A DNA stretch of 55,657 bases from Natronomonas salinimetallica (GCF_013839515.1 NZ_JACDNQ010000019.1:1-55657), one strand, 5' to 3'. Positions 25,909 through 34,512 are shown, counted from the stretch's first letter. Program-made: numbers and translations. The notes: generated from the letters alone by a model not told the origin.

Positions 25909-26421
25909 ATGGACCGATCAACACGCCGGCGCGTACTGGGTACGCTCGCCGGTACGGTAGCGATGGGGACGCTTGCCGGATGCAGTGGCGAAGGGGACGA
26001 TTCGACCGATAACGACGGCGAGGACGGCGGAACGGGCGATAGTGAAGGCGGTGGGACGACCGATAGTGAAGACGGCGGAACGGGCGACGGCGAGAACGGC
26101 GAGGACGGCGGGACGGAGTCCGCAACGCCACAGGAGGAGACGGTCCTGGTCGGGCCGGACACACAGAACGTGTTCGAACCGGACTCCCTCGAGATTCCGG
26201 CGGGAACGCGGGTGCGGTTCGTCTGGGAGTCGTCCGGGCACAGCCTCCTCGTCGACAGCCAACCCGACGGGGCCGAGTGGGAAGGCGTCGAGGAGACCCA
26301 AAGCGAGGGGTACGAACACAGCCACACCTTCGATGTGTCCGGGACCTACGAGTACTACTGCGACGTACACCAGGGATTCGGCATGGAGGGCTCGATAACC
26401 GTCACGGACGCATCGGGGTGA
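25909..26421 (+). CDS. Halocyanin (blue copper lipoprotein)
   Basis: The protein is 170 residues from ATG 25909, with an ATTTAA box (25875-25880) about 30 bases upstream. A Tat signal (STRRRVLGTLAGTVAMGTLAG) read in short form, TRRRVLGTLAGTVAMG, precedes the lipobox Cys near residue 24. A long Gly/Asp/Glu/Ser linker (about 25-70) follows, then a plastocyanin-like domain. Type-1 copper ligands are visible: His in SSGHSLLV, then Cys, His and Met in YYCDVHQGFGMEG. Halocyanins carry electrons to terminal oxidases or other acceptors on the outer face. Placement after the HiPIP gene suggests a shared electron-transfer job. Confidence 0.92.
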   Translation: MDRSTRRRVLGTLAGTVAMGTLAGCSGEGDDSTDNDGEDGGTGDSEGGGTTDSEDGGTGDGENGEDGGTESATPQEETVLVGPDTQNVFEPDSLEIPAGTRVRFVWESSGHSLLVDSQPDGAEWEGVEETQSEGYEHSHTFDVSGTYEYYCDVHQGFGMEGSITVTDASG

Positions 26422-26423
26422 TC

Positions 26424-26558
26424 GTGAACGTCACGGGACTATCGTGAACGCTACGGAATCGTCGTGAACGTCACCGGACTATCGTGAACGCTACGGAATC
26501 GTCGTGAACGTCACGGGACTATCGTGAACGCTACGGAATCGTCGTGAACGTCACGGGG
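26424..26558. repeat. 40-bp tandem repeat, 3.4 copies, with nested palindromes
   Basis: Copies start at 26424, 26464, 26504 and 26544 (partial). Each unit is itself two related 20-base halves beginning GTGAACGTCACGG and GTGAACGCTACGG. The CGTGA-ACG-TCACG inside each unit is a small inverted repeat. The array fills the gap between the convergent halocyanin and a minus-strand gene. Confidence 0.97.
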
Positions 26559-26571
26559 TGACGGTGGACCG

Positions 26572-27006
26572 TCACTCGGCGGTGGATTCCTCCTCGCGGG
26601 CGAGTTCCTGTTTGCCTCCGACGACGGCGTGAAGATGTTCGAGGACGGTTTTGATTCCACCTGCCTGGAACACCGTCGTGACGGCGTCCTCCTCTTTGGC
26701 CTCCTCTATCACCCGCTCGGTGTCGCCGACGGGAATCGGTAGTTCGACCGGTTCGTCGAGCAGATCCTCGTTTTCCTCGATCAGGTAGATGACCTCCTCT
26801 AGCTCCCGCTTGATGTACTCATACCGGTCGAGCTCCCCGGTGTCGTCGTCGATTATGAGCCGGCGGGTCCGACCGTCGTCGATGTCGAGCCTGAGGACGC
26901 CGCTCTCGAGGCGGTCCTCCTCGAGATACGAGGCCAGGACCTTCTCGAAGAAGTCGGTCGTCATCTGGTCGCCGCGCGGCTTCTCTTGGGGCGTGTCGTC
27001 CGCCAT
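26572..27006 (-). CDS. Conserved haloarchaeal hypothetical protein
   Basis: The protein is 144 residues from ATG 27006. It is very acidic and soluble. It starts ADDTPQEKPRGDQMTTDFFE, continues with a beta-rich part around VLRLDIDDGRTRRLIIDD, then a long helix rich in Glu (ELEEVIYLIEENEDLL), and ends with a helix containing GGIKTVLEHLHAVVGG. No family or active-site motif is recognised. It is transcribed divergently from the rhomboid-like gene. Confidence 0.8.
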   Translation of the reverse strand: MADDTPQEKPRGDQMTTDFFEKVLASYLEEDRLESGVLRLDIDDGRTRRLIIDDDTGELDRYEYIKRELEEVIYLIEENEDLLDEPVELPIPVGDTERVIEEAKEEDAVTTVFQAGGIKTVLEHLHAVVGGKQELAREEESTAE

Positions 27007-27088
27007 TGTATGTCGGGATGAATCAGACGCGATAAAAGAGCCCAGCGAAGAATCCCGAGGGCCGGGAACCGTATCCCCCGCGAGATTT

Positions 27089-28687
27089 ATGTCAGGGGGT
27101 TCCCACCCACCGGACGTGGTGGATCGAGACGACCCCACCGAGCCGGCGCTGCGGACGGCGTCAGCAACGCGGCCGCCGGCGCTGTCTCACCTCCGAAACC
27201 GGCTGCAGTCCCGGTTCGTCCTCGGGGTGCCCTGGGGAACGATCGCGCTCTGTTGTCTCATCGGAACCGTCTATCTCGTCGTCCAGGACGGCCTCGGGGC
27301 GTGGGGGGAGCCCCTGACGATTCCATTCACGTCGTGGTCCTACCGTCACCCCCTCGGCGTCCTCCTCGGGCCGGTCGCCCACCAGGGGCCGGATCACCTT
27401 CTGGCGAACCTGACGGGGACGCTCGTGTTCGGATCGGTCGCCGAATACGTGTACGGTCACGGGTCCACTGGCGGGGGGCTTCGGAACGCCCCCGCCGTGC
27501 GAGCGTTCGTGATCTTTCCGGGGGTAGCGCTTCTCGCGGGCGTGGTATCGATCGCGTTCTCGTGGGGGCCGAGTATCGGCTTTTCGGACGTCGTCTATGC
27601 GTTCGCCGGCGTCGCGCTCGTTCGGTATCCCCTGGGCACTGTCGTTGCGATATCGGTCGGGGACGCACTTTCGGTCGTCCTTCGGGCGATCGAAGAACCC
27701 CTGTTCGTCGTCAGCCGAACGCCGGCGTCCGACCCGTGGTTCGTCGATACCGCCCTCCAGAGCCACACGTTCGGGCTGTTACTCGGTATCACCGCGGGGG
27801 TCGCCCTGCTGGTGGTCCGCGACGCCGATCCGCCGTCGGCGTTCCGGCTGTGGGTCGCGGCCGCGCTGTTCGGCTCCGTCCAGTCGTTGTGGGTGGTCTG
27901 GTGGCCTCGGGAGACGGCGTACGTCCTGGCCCGGGGGGCGGGCGTCCTCTTGGTCGGCTGTCTCGCGACGCTTATCACCACCGCGACAGTCGCCGCCACC
28001 AGTGGGCTCGGATCCGTCAGCGACGGGCGTGCTCGGCGGATCGGGTTCGCGCTGCTCGTCGTCCCGTTGGTCGTCATGGCCGCGGTAGCAGTGCCGATAA
28101 ACGCAGCCACGGACGTGCGTGAACCGCCGGAGGCGAGGACGGTCGATGTCGGCGGATACGCGGTTACCTACGCCGAGGACGTCCCGAACGAGCGGCTGGC
28201 ACCGTTCGCCGCGGTCACCGGCGAGCCAGCGACGACAAGCGGCGTCCTCGTCGTGGATCCGGACCGCGGCATCTGGACACGGCCGGTCTCGGCGGGCCGT
28301 CTCGAGAGCGACGGAACGGAGTCCATACGGGTGGGCGGTCTCGGCTGGGATCGGACCGTCTTCGTCGTCCGACGGGGCTGGCGGACGACGGGCGGCAACA
28401 CGACGTTTCAGGTGTGGATCAACCCCAATCACGGGGGATTCAACCGGGTATACGCGTCGCCGCCGGCGCAAGCCGCGCCGGTCGTCGCCGGGCACAACGT
28501 CACGGTCGTTCCGTCGGGGATCCGGTTCCGGGTCCGGGTCACGCGCGCAAACGGGACCGTCGGGACGGCCCCGATCCCGGAGCGCGGCGAGAACGTTACC
28601 CTCGGTCCGGTTGAACTCAGACGCGACCGCGATCGGCTCATCGCCGTCACGGACGACACGCGGGTTCCGGTCGCAACTCGGCAATGA
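27089..28687 (+). CDS. Rhomboid-like intramembrane serine protease with a C-terminal exported domain
   Basis: The protein is 532 residues from ATG 27089. A TATA-like ATTTATG overlaps that ATG, so GTG at 27116 or 27119 could be the real leaderless start. The rhomboid core includes the His/Asn region GPDHLLANLTGTLVFG (near residue 105), the catalytic-type loop IGFSDVVYAFAG (Ser near 162) and LQSHTFGLLLG with the conserved His (near 224). The usual GxSG is GFSD here, so activity is plausible but not assured. About eight membrane helices are followed by a hydrophilic region of about 180 residues (from 350), predicted to be beta-rich and outside the cell. The substrate is unknown. Confidence 0.82.
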   Translation: MSGGSHPPDVVDRDDPTEPALRTASATRPPALSHLRNRLQSRFVLGVPWGTIALCCLIGTVYLVVQDGLGAWGEPLTIPFTSWSYRHPLGVLLGPVAHQGPDHLLANLTGTLVFGSVAEYVYGHGSTGGGLRNAPAVRAFVIFPGVALLAGVVSIAFSWGPSIGFSDVVYAFAGVALVRYPLGTVVAISVGDALSVVLRAIEEPLFVVSRTPASDPWFVDTALQSHTFGLLLGITAGVALLVVRDADPPSAFRLWVAAALFGSVQSLWVVWWPRETAYVLARGAGVLLVGCLATLITTATVAATSGLGSVSDGRARRIGFALLVVPLVVMAAVAVPINAATDVREPPEARTVDVGGYAVTYAEDVPNERLAPFAAVTGEPATTSGVLVVDPDRGIWTRPVSAGRLESDGTESIRVGGLGWDRTVFVVRRGWRTTGGNTTFQVWINPNHGGFNRVYASPPAQAAPVVAGHNVTVVPSGIRFRVRVTRANGTVGTAPIPERGENVTLGPVELRRDRDRLIAVTDDTRVPVATRQ

Positions 28688-28720
28688 ACGCCGCCCCTCC
28701 GGCGTTCACCGCGGGGGACG

Positions 28721-30748
28721 TCACCGTTCGCCGCGCAACTCGATCCCGGCGACGAGTTCGTCTGGATCCTCCCCGGACCGGATCGAATCCAGGATGAAAA
28801 AGGCCTCCGAGGGTTCGAGGAAGTGCTCGGTGATCGCCCGCCCCAGCGGCGTCGGGGCGAAGCCGTCGATGAACTCGTATTCGAGGAGCTTTCCGAGGGC
28901 GTGTTTCGTCGGGATCTCGCCGACCATTCGGTCGTTGAGCCGCTTTGCCCCCTTGCCGGCGACGGTGATGTTCGCGAGCGTCTCCTCGATCGCCGCCGTC
29001 TCGTCGTAGCGGGTGATCACCGGTTCCATCTGGCCTTTCAGCAGTTTGAACGCCACCTCGTCCTCGGAGCCGTCCATCGAACTGTGATACGAGCAGTCGG
29101 GTTCGACGAGGAGATACACCGTCCCCTGGTCGTGGTAATCGGGCCGGCCCGCCCGCCCGAGCATCTGTTCGAACTCCTGGACGGAGAGCCACTCGATGCC
29201 CATTGCGAGCGAATCGAAGATCACCTGCGAGGCGGGGAAGTCGACGCCGGCCGCGAGCGCGGCGGTCGTGACGACGGCGGCGAGATCCTGCTTTCCGAAC
29301 GCCCGTTCGACGCGCTTTCGTTCGCCGTAATCGAGGCCGGCGTGGTACGGCGCGGAGTCGTATTCGAGGCGTCTGGAGATCTCGTGACAGCGACGACGGG
29401 AGTTCGTGAAGACGATCGTCTGGCCGCGATACCCCTTCGAGGACTTCGAGTCGAAGGCCCGCCTGACGAGTTTGTCCTCGATGTCGATCTTCTCGGATCC
29501 GCCGGCGAAGGTGACGTGGCGTTCGATCGGGACGGGGCGCTCCTCGAACTCGATCAGTTGGGCCCCGAGAGTGGTCGCGAGATCGGAGGCGTTGCCGACC
29601 GTCGCGGAGAGATACACCCACTGGGTGTCACAGGCGTTCGTCTCACAGTAGTGTTTCAGCCGCGAGACGAGGCCGTCGAGGCGGTGGCCGCGCTCCTCCT
29701 CGCCGAGGTTGTGGACCTCGTCGATGACGACCGTCCCGATGTCGCCGAGGTCTTTGCCGGTCCGGAGGGCGTGATCGATCCCCTCGTAGGTGCCGACGAT
29801 CACGTCGGCACCCGGATCGAAGCGGTTGCCGGTATCCTTGATCCGGGAGGCACCGACGCGAATGCTCACGTCGAGGACGTCGCCGTACTCGTCCACGAAG
29901 TCCTCGTGTTTCTGGTTTGCGAGCGCGACGAGCGGGACGAGAAACAACAGTTTTCCCTCGCCTTTCAGCGCGCGGTCGATCCCCGCGAGTTCGCCGACGA
30001 GGGTCTTACCGGTCGCCGTCGCGCTGACGACGAGTTGGTCACGGCCCCCGAGCAGCCCGTTCCGGACGGCGAGACTCTGGACGGGCAGCAGTTCGTCGAA
30101 CGTCTGGAGCCGCGATTTCAACTCGCCGTGAACGTCCAGTTCGCCTATGGGGACGAGGTCGATATCGTCGGTCGTCGCGCTGATCTCGTCGAACTTCGTC
30201 AGGTCGGGATCGAGTTGGCCGGACAGGAGGTTCGCGACGCGTTCGAGGTCGCCGACCTCGAGCAGAAGCTCCTCCAGCCGATCGCGGGCCCCCGATCGGA
30301 GCCCGCGGTAGTTGGCCTCCCGTTCGAGTTCGCGTTTCGCACAGTCCGGACAGATGTGTTCGTCGTCGGCTTTGATCGCGGTCTCGGACGTCAACGGCGA
30401 GTAACGCCCCCTTCCGGCGCAGTATCGACACGTCCGGACCTGTTTCGCCCCGAGCTGGTAGCCCCCGAACATCGCTTCGAGTTCCTCACGGCCCGCCCGC
30501 GAGGTCTGCTCGGAGATCCGGATACGCGACGCCCGTCGGGCCATCTCAACGAACTGCTCGGGCCGGCGCGGTACCTCGTCGTCGCCGTCCTTGACACGGA
30601 ACCGGCCGGGGCGTGGGCCGGCATCCGTCTCCTGTAATTCGAGCCGGCCGCGGAACAGCCGGTCGCCGTCGCGGCGGACGACGACGGTGTAGCTGTCCCC
30701 GGACTCGTGTACGAACAGCGTTCCCACCTCGGCGACCTGTTTCGACAC
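28721..30748 (-). CDS. Ski2-like superfamily 2 helicase with N-terminal zinc ribbon
   Basis: The protein is 675 residues from GTG 30748 (no earlier ATG fits). A zinc-binding pair, CRYCAGRG and CPDCAK, lies at about residues 107-140. Helicase motifs follow in order: ATATGKT (Walker A, near 245), VIDEVHNLG (II), VYLSATVGN (III), and QMLGRAGRPDYHDQG (VI). A C-terminal helical region resembles the winged-helix and ratchet part of Ski2/Hel308 enzymes. It should unwind or remodel nucleic acid with ATP, in repair, recombination or RNA turnover. Length and the zinc module distinguish it from canonical Hel308. Confidence 0.88.
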   Translation of the reverse strand: MSKQVAEVGTLFVHESGDSYTVVVRRDGDRLFRGRLELQETDAGPRPGRFRVKDGDDEVPRRPEQFVEMARRASRIRISEQTSRAGREELEAMFGGYQLGAKQVRTCRYCAGRGRYSPLTSETAIKADDEHICPDCAKRELEREANYRGLRSGARDRLEELLLEVGDLERVANLLSGQLDPDLTKFDEISATTDDIDLVPIGELDVHGELKSRLQTFDELLPVQSLAVRNGLLGGRDQLVVSATATGKTLVGELAGIDRALKGEGKLLFLVPLVALANQKHEDFVDEYGDVLDVSIRVGASRIKDTGNRFDPGADVIVGTYEGIDHALRTGKDLGDIGTVVIDEVHNLGEEERGHRLDGLVSRLKHYCETNACDTQWVYLSATVGNASDLATTLGAQLIEFEERPVPIERHVTFAGGSEKIDIEDKLVRRAFDSKSSKGYRGQTIVFTNSRRRCHEISRRLEYDSAPYHAGLDYGERKRVERAFGKQDLAAVVTTAALAAGVDFPASQVIFDSLAMGIEWLSVQEFEQMLGRAGRPDYHDQGTVYLLVEPDCSYHSSMDGSEDEVAFKLLKGQMEPVITRYDETAAIEETLANITVAGKGAKRLNDRMVGEIPTKHALGKLLEYEFIDGFAPTPLGRAITEHFLEPSEAFFILDSIRSGEDPDELVAGIELRGER

Positions 30749-30944
30749 GTTCCCCCGTAGTCTGTGTGGGTATTTCAGCGGTTCGGCTCCGGGTGGCCCC
30801 CGCGTCGTCGTGGCGTGTCCTCGGGGGACGCAGGCGTCCGATACATACCGTCGGACCGCGGCGTTGGCGCTGTCGACGTCGAACGGCTCTCCACCGGGGG
30901 AGCGGCCGTCCCGTCCGACGGTACGAACGCGGTAGGAGTCCTCG

Positions 30945-32750
30945 CTAGTCGTCGGCCGGCGACGGGGCCGGGGAGGCGTCCATCCCCGTCTCCTCGGCGT
31001 AGGGATACCACGTCATCTTCGTGTTGCCCAGGTAGGGGTCCTCGTATGAGGTCTCCGCCGGCTCCGCGAGCCCGTTGAGGTCGTCCTCGTCGTGACGGGC
31101 GATGAACTCCCGGAAGGACTCCGACCCCCGGCTTTCGGCGTCGTAGACGCGGAGCAGGTTCCGGATGTAGCCGGGCACCTCGTCGGCGGCGACACGCATT
31201 TCGACCCAGTCGGCGAACTGGGGGTTCTCCCCGAGGCCGCCGCCGAGGCCGATATCGAAGGCCTCGACGGGTTCGCCGTCCTTGCGCGTTTTCATCCCAC
31301 GCAGGGAGATGTCGGCGATCTGTGGTTGCGCACAGGAGGCCGTACAGCCCGACAGGTGGACGTGGAAGTCGTCGATCCCGTCCGGGAGTTCGACGTTGTC
31401 TTTCAGCCAGCGGGCGTACCGGACCATCCGGTTTTTGGTCTCGACGATCGACAGCGAACAGTACTCGGTGCCGGTACAGGCGATCGAGCCGCGGAGGAAC
31501 GGGTGGGGGTCGGGCTGGTAGTACTCGAGTAAGTCCTCCGCGAGGAAGTCATCGAGGTCGTCCTCGGCGATGTCGGCGACGATGACGTTCTGTCGCTGCG
31601 TCAGTCCGATCATCTCCGACCCGTACGCCTCCGCGAGGTCCGCGAGGTCGATGACGTCTCGGGCACCCATTCGACCGACGAGCACCGAGAGGCCGACGAA
31701 ATAGTCCCCGTCGTTTTGTTCGTGGACGCCGACGTAGTCGCCGATCTCGTCGGAGCGCCCGGAGTTGTAGGTGTATTGATCGCGGAAATCCTCGCCCGCC
31801 GTCCGGAGTTCGAAGTCGACGTAGTCGTCCTGAAGGACGCGTCGGAGCTTCTCCGGGCCCCACTCGTCGACGAGGAACTTGATGCGGGCGTTGAACCGGT
31901 CCTCGCGGTCGCCGTGGTCGCGGAACAGCGCCGAGATGCCCCTCGCGACAGCGGGGACCTCGTCCTCGGTGACGAAGACGTCGATGTCGCGGGCAAAGCG
32001 GGGCTCCTTGCGGGAGAGGCCGCCGCCGACGGTGACGTTGAAGCCGTTGATCCGCTCGCCGTCTTCGGCCCCCGACGGGGTCCGATCGCCGGACGAGCGT
32101 CGCGTATCGGCGTCGACGTCCTTTATCGCGGGCTCGAACCCGAGGTCGTTGATCTCGGCCTGCCCGGAGCCGCGGGTGTCGCCGGTGACCGCGACCTTCC
32201 ACTTGCGCGGGAGGTTCGAGTGGTCGTCGTTGCCCTTGAACGTCTCGTGGAGGTTCTCGATGACGGGCCAGGCGTTGATGTGCTCTTTTTTGTCCCGACC
32301 GGCGACCGGCGATCCGACGATGTTACGCCAGGAGTCCCCACACGCCTGGATCGTCGATAGGCCATGCGCTTCGAGCGTATCGAAGATGTCGGGGATATCC
32401 TGAAGCTGAATCCAGTGTAGCTGGATCGACTGTCTGGTCGTCCAATCACAGTAGGCGTTTCCGAACTCGGGGTTCTCAACGGGGCCGCGGGCGTACTCGT
32501 CGGCGATTTCGCCGACGACGCGGAGCTGTTCGGGCGTCATCCGACCGTTCGGCGTCCCGATCCGCATCATGAAGTAGCTCTCTTGACCCTTCCGTTGGTG
32601 GTACAGCCCCCACCATTTGAACCGCTCGAACCACGCGTCGTGTTCGTCCTCCGGAATGGCGCTCCAGCCCTCCTCGGCGAACCGGTAGAGATGCTCGCGG
32701 ATCTCCGTGCCGTATACCTCGTCCTTCCAGCCTTCGACCTTGCTCGGCAT
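30945..32750 (-). CDS. Ferredoxin-dependent nitrite/sulfite reductase (siroheme [4Fe-4S])
   Basis: The protein is 601 residues. ATG 32750 is chosen because a TATA box (32770-32778) lies 20-28 bases upstream, excluding the upstream TTG and ATG. The family performs six-electron reduction of nitrite or sulfite. Two ferredoxin-like and siroheme half-domains are present. The cluster and siroheme ligands are CTGTEYC (near 450) and GCTASCAQP (near 487). CTGxxxC favours the nitrite-reductase branch (NirA/NasD) over sulfite reductases, which have CPALPTC. An acidic insertion (DVDADTRRSSGDRTPSG) interrupts the middle. No nitrate reductase or transporter is linked, so a sulfite role cannot be excluded. 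Confidence 0.88.
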   Translation of the reverse strand: MPSKVEGWKDEVYGTEIREHLYRFAEEGWSAIPEDEHDAWFERFKWWGLYHQRKGQESYFMMRIGTPNGRMTPEQLRVVGEIADEYARGPVENPEFGNAYCDWTTRQSIQLHWIQLQDIPDIFDTLEAHGLSTIQACGDSWRNIVGSPVAGRDKKEHINAWPVIENLHETFKGNDDHSNLPRKWKVAVTGDTRGSGQAEINDLGFEPAIKDVDADTRRSSGDRTPSGAEDGERINGFNVTVGGGLSRKEPRFARDIDVFVTEDEVPAVARGISALFRDHGDREDRFNARIKFLVDEWGPEKLRRVLQDDYVDFELRTAGEDFRDQYTYNSGRSDEIGDYVGVHEQNDGDYFVGLSVLVGRMGARDVIDLADLAEAYGSEMIGLTQRQNVIVADIAEDDLDDFLAEDLLEYYQPDPHPFLRGSIACTGTEYCSLSIVETKNRMVRYARWLKDNVELPDGIDDFHVHLSGCTASCAQPQIADISLRGMKTRKDGEPVEAFDIGLGGGLGENPQFADWVEMRVAADEVPGYIRNLLRVYDAESRGSESFREFIARHDEDDLNGLAEPAETSYEDPYLGNTKMTWYPYAEETGMDASPAPSPADD

Positions 32751-32769
32751 GGACCTATTTAACATCCCC

Positions 32770-32778
32770 AAATATAAA
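32770..32778 (-). promoter_or_regulatory. TATA box of the nitrite/sulfite reductase gene
   Basis: The minus strand reads TTTATATTT, centred 24 bases before ATG 32750, predicting an essentially leaderless message. Confidence 0.7.
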
Positions 32779-32836
32779 CCCCCGATCGTGGCGTCAAGCC
32801 TCCCCGCGGCTCGCCTTTACCGGAAACTATATCCGG

Positions 32837-33178
32837 TTACTCGGGCGGCGACGCGAGTCGCCGTCGGCGGTCCGGAACGTGGACGCTTTCGGGGTCGACG
32901 GCGAGGAACCGCCCGTCTACGGGGTCGATAACGCGGCCGAGCGTCAGCCAGTCCGTGACGCCGCTCTCGCCGCACTCGATGCACCGGCCGGCGATCCGAC
33001 CCTCGATGTTCGGGTGATCGACGCCGATCTCGACGAACCCCTCCGCGAGGAAATCAGCCGGCTCGCACGTACAGAACTCGTGGCGTGCGAGCCACCAGAG
33101 GTCGCTCACGTTCACTTCGCGGGCGTCGTTGACACTCAGCCACGCGCCGTCGTCGAGTTGATGTACCGATGTCGGCAT
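32837..33178 (-). CDS. Small haloarchaeal protein with Cys-containing metal site
   Basis: The protein is 113 residues from ATG 33178; the frame is open far upstream without coding character. The protein has Trp-rich WLSVNDAREVNVSDLWWLAR, then CTCEP, and later GRCIECGESG, which together could bind zinc. No named family is recognised. It lies 86 bases upstream of, and on the same strand as, the nitrite/sulfite reductase gene, but that gene has its own TATA box. Confidence 0.72.
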   Translation of the reverse strand: MPTSVHQLDDGAWLSVNDAREVNVSDLWWLARHEFCTCEPADFLAEGFVEIGVDHPNIEGRIAGRCIECGESGVTDWLTLGRVIDPVDGRFLAVDPESVHVPDRRRRLASPPE

Positions 33179-33404
33179 ACGCCGGAACAGACGCCCCGTG
33201 GTCCTAAGCCCGTCGGCATCCGCAGGGATTGTCGGACGTCGGGAAATCTGGTGACGGCGGTTTGGGCCCGAACCCAAAGAGGGCAGCCGGATCCGAGCAA
33301 ACCACTCGTCAGCGAAAGAGGAGGTTTCAGCCGGAATACCGAAGCCCGGGTAGCGTTTACGGGTGCAGCGTCGTTTAAGATGGTACACGGCGTACGGCGG
33401 CGTA

Positions 33405-33488
33405 ATGAGAGAGAGACAGCGGGAGACGACTCGGCAGCACGCGTCCGCCGACGTCGCCCCCGAACTGTACGAGGAGGAGACGCGATGA
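33405..33488 (+). CDS. 27-residue small protein
   Basis: The ORF runs from ATG 33405 to TGA 33486-33488. A TTTAAG box (33374-33379) lies about 28 bases upstream, fitting a leaderless start. The peptide starts MRERQRETTRQ and ends PELYEEETR; it is highly charged. The stop overlaps the ATG of the following 39-residue ORF by 4 bases (ATGA), which suggests coupled translation. No function is known. Confidence 0.5.
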   Translation: MRERQRETTRQHASADVAPELYEEETR

Positions 33489-33604
33489 CGGGTCGACACG
33501 ACGACGACGAAGACACGGTCGATACGGGCCATCTCGACGACGTCGAGGACGGGTGCGGCTGTACCGAGATCTGGGAGCACATGTCCGACGAGCGCGACGA
33601 GTAA
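33485..33604 (+). CDS. 39-residue small protein with CxC
   Basis: The ORF runs from ATG 33485 to TAA 33602-33604 and overlaps the preceding 27-residue ORF by 4 bases. It is strongly acidic. After an Asp-rich front it ends DGCGCTEIWEHMSDERDE. The CGC pair could bind metal. Its last part (IWEHMS) resembles the tail of the tandem HiPIP protein (IWEHVS), which may be coincidence. The longer open frame covering 32879-33604 is rejected because it overlaps another gene and lacks a promoter. Confidence 0.55.
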   Translation: MTGRHDDDEDTVDTGHLDDVEDGCGCTEIWEHMSDERDE

Positions 33605-33669
33605 GCCGTGTGCGGAGACGACACGCGCCGGCGGGACGCTTTTCACCCCGGTTGTCCTAACTCGGTTCA

Positions 33670-34323
33670 ATGAACCACGAACCGGACGGAGAGCCCCCGA
33701 CTGATCGAGCGTCGCCGGTCGGGGAGCCGGTCATCCGCCGCGATCCCCAAGTCGCCGGCGAGCACGCGGTCCGGTTCGATCCGGACGATCCCGAGAGCGT
33801 CGCCGAAGCCGCCGACACCGTCCGTCGGTTCGCTTCGAACACCGCCGGAGCCGAGGACAACGTCTACATGCTTCGGGGGGCAGCCGCCTGTGCCGCGTTG
33901 GTTCGCGGTACCGGATCGTATAAGACCGCGGCCGAACGGGTCGACGGGGACGCGACCGTCTCGTTCATCCGTAAGTGGGCCCGAGTACACGATCTACCGC
34001 GGTCGATCCGTCGGCACGTCGCGCTGGGGGAGATCGCGCCGACCGCGGCGAAACACATCGCCCGCGTCTCGGGCGAGTCGCGCTTTCTGCTGGCGTGGGC
34101 CGCCCTCGATCACGGGCTGACCGTCCGGGAGATCCGTTCGATCGCCTCCCGTGTCAACGAGGGGATGAGCGTCGAGAGCGCCCTCGACGCCGAGGGGATC
34201 GATCTCGGCCAGCTATCGGTGTCGTTGCCGCCGGAGGCGTACCGCGAACTCCGCCGGCACGCTGCCCTCGAAGCGACCGATCCCGACGAGGTTGTCGCCC
34301 GCGCGCTGGAGGAGTACTTGTGA
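33670..34323 (+). CDS. ParB/KorB-like helix-turn-helix protein
   Basis: The protein is 217 residues from ATG 33670. Its middle (about residues 75-170) resembles ParB-type DNA-binding repeats: YKTAAERVDGDATVSFIRKW, then RSIRRHVALGEIAPTAAKHI, then TVREIRSIASRVNEG. The C-terminal segment has LPPEAYRELRRHAALEATD, reminiscent of a short ribbon-helix-helix or dimerisation module. It is a chromosomally conserved haloarchaeal type of protein, possibly DUF7119 (from memory). It has no linked ParA, so a partition role is not indicated; gene regulation is more likely. A long hairpin follows 31 bases after its stop. Confidence 0.75.
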   Translation: MNHEPDGEPPTDRASPVGEPVIRRDPQVAGEHAVRFDPDDPESVAEAADTVRRFASNTAGAEDNVYMLRGAAACAALVRGTGSYKTAAERVDGDATVSFIRKWARVHDLPRSIRRHVALGEIAPTAAKHIARVSGESRFLLAWAALDHGLTVREIRSIASRVNEGMSVESALDAEGIDLGQLSVSLPPEAYRELRRHAALEATDPDEVVARALEEYL

Positions 34324-34354
34324 GTGATACTGGTGGACGAAATCAAATGAAACC

Positions 34355-34408
34355 GACTCACGAGGATCACGCCGTTCGACGGAGCGAACGGCGGATCACT
34401 CGTGAGTC
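34355..34408. terminator. 54-base long hairpin with symmetric internal loop
   Basis: GACTCACGAG (34355-34364) pairs perfectly with 34399-34408, and CGCCGTTCG (34370-34378) pairs perfectly with 34385-34393 around a 6-base loop. Between the two stems the same five bases, GATCA, face each other. It lies just after the ParB-like gene and could end transcription, stabilise the message, or be a protein-binding palindrome. Confidence 0.7.
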
Positions 34409-34436
34409 GTGTGTACATTCTTTTGTCCGTCAGTAT

Positions 34437-34471
34437 GAGGACCCACGGCCTGTGAGTGAGGACCCACGGCC
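34437..34471. repeat. Two-copy 14-bp direct repeat upstream of tRNA-Lys
   Basis: GAGGACCCACGGCC occurs at 34437-34450 and 34458-34471, a 21-base period, upstream of the tRNA promoter. Confidence 0.85.
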
Positions 34472-34506
34472 GAAAGCGTGTGACCGGGGACTCACAATCG
34501 AAAGGG

Positions 34507-34512
34507 TTTATC
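34507..34512 (+). promoter_or_regulatory. TATA box of tRNA-Lys
   Basis: TTTATC is centred about 28 bases before the first base of the tRNA, the normal archaeal spacing. Confidence 0.65.

Noticed and set aside
28823-30637. 604-codon open frame on the plus strand
   Set aside because: It is antisense to the Ski2-like helicase, whose motifs are all in order. No domain is visible in the plus-strand translation.
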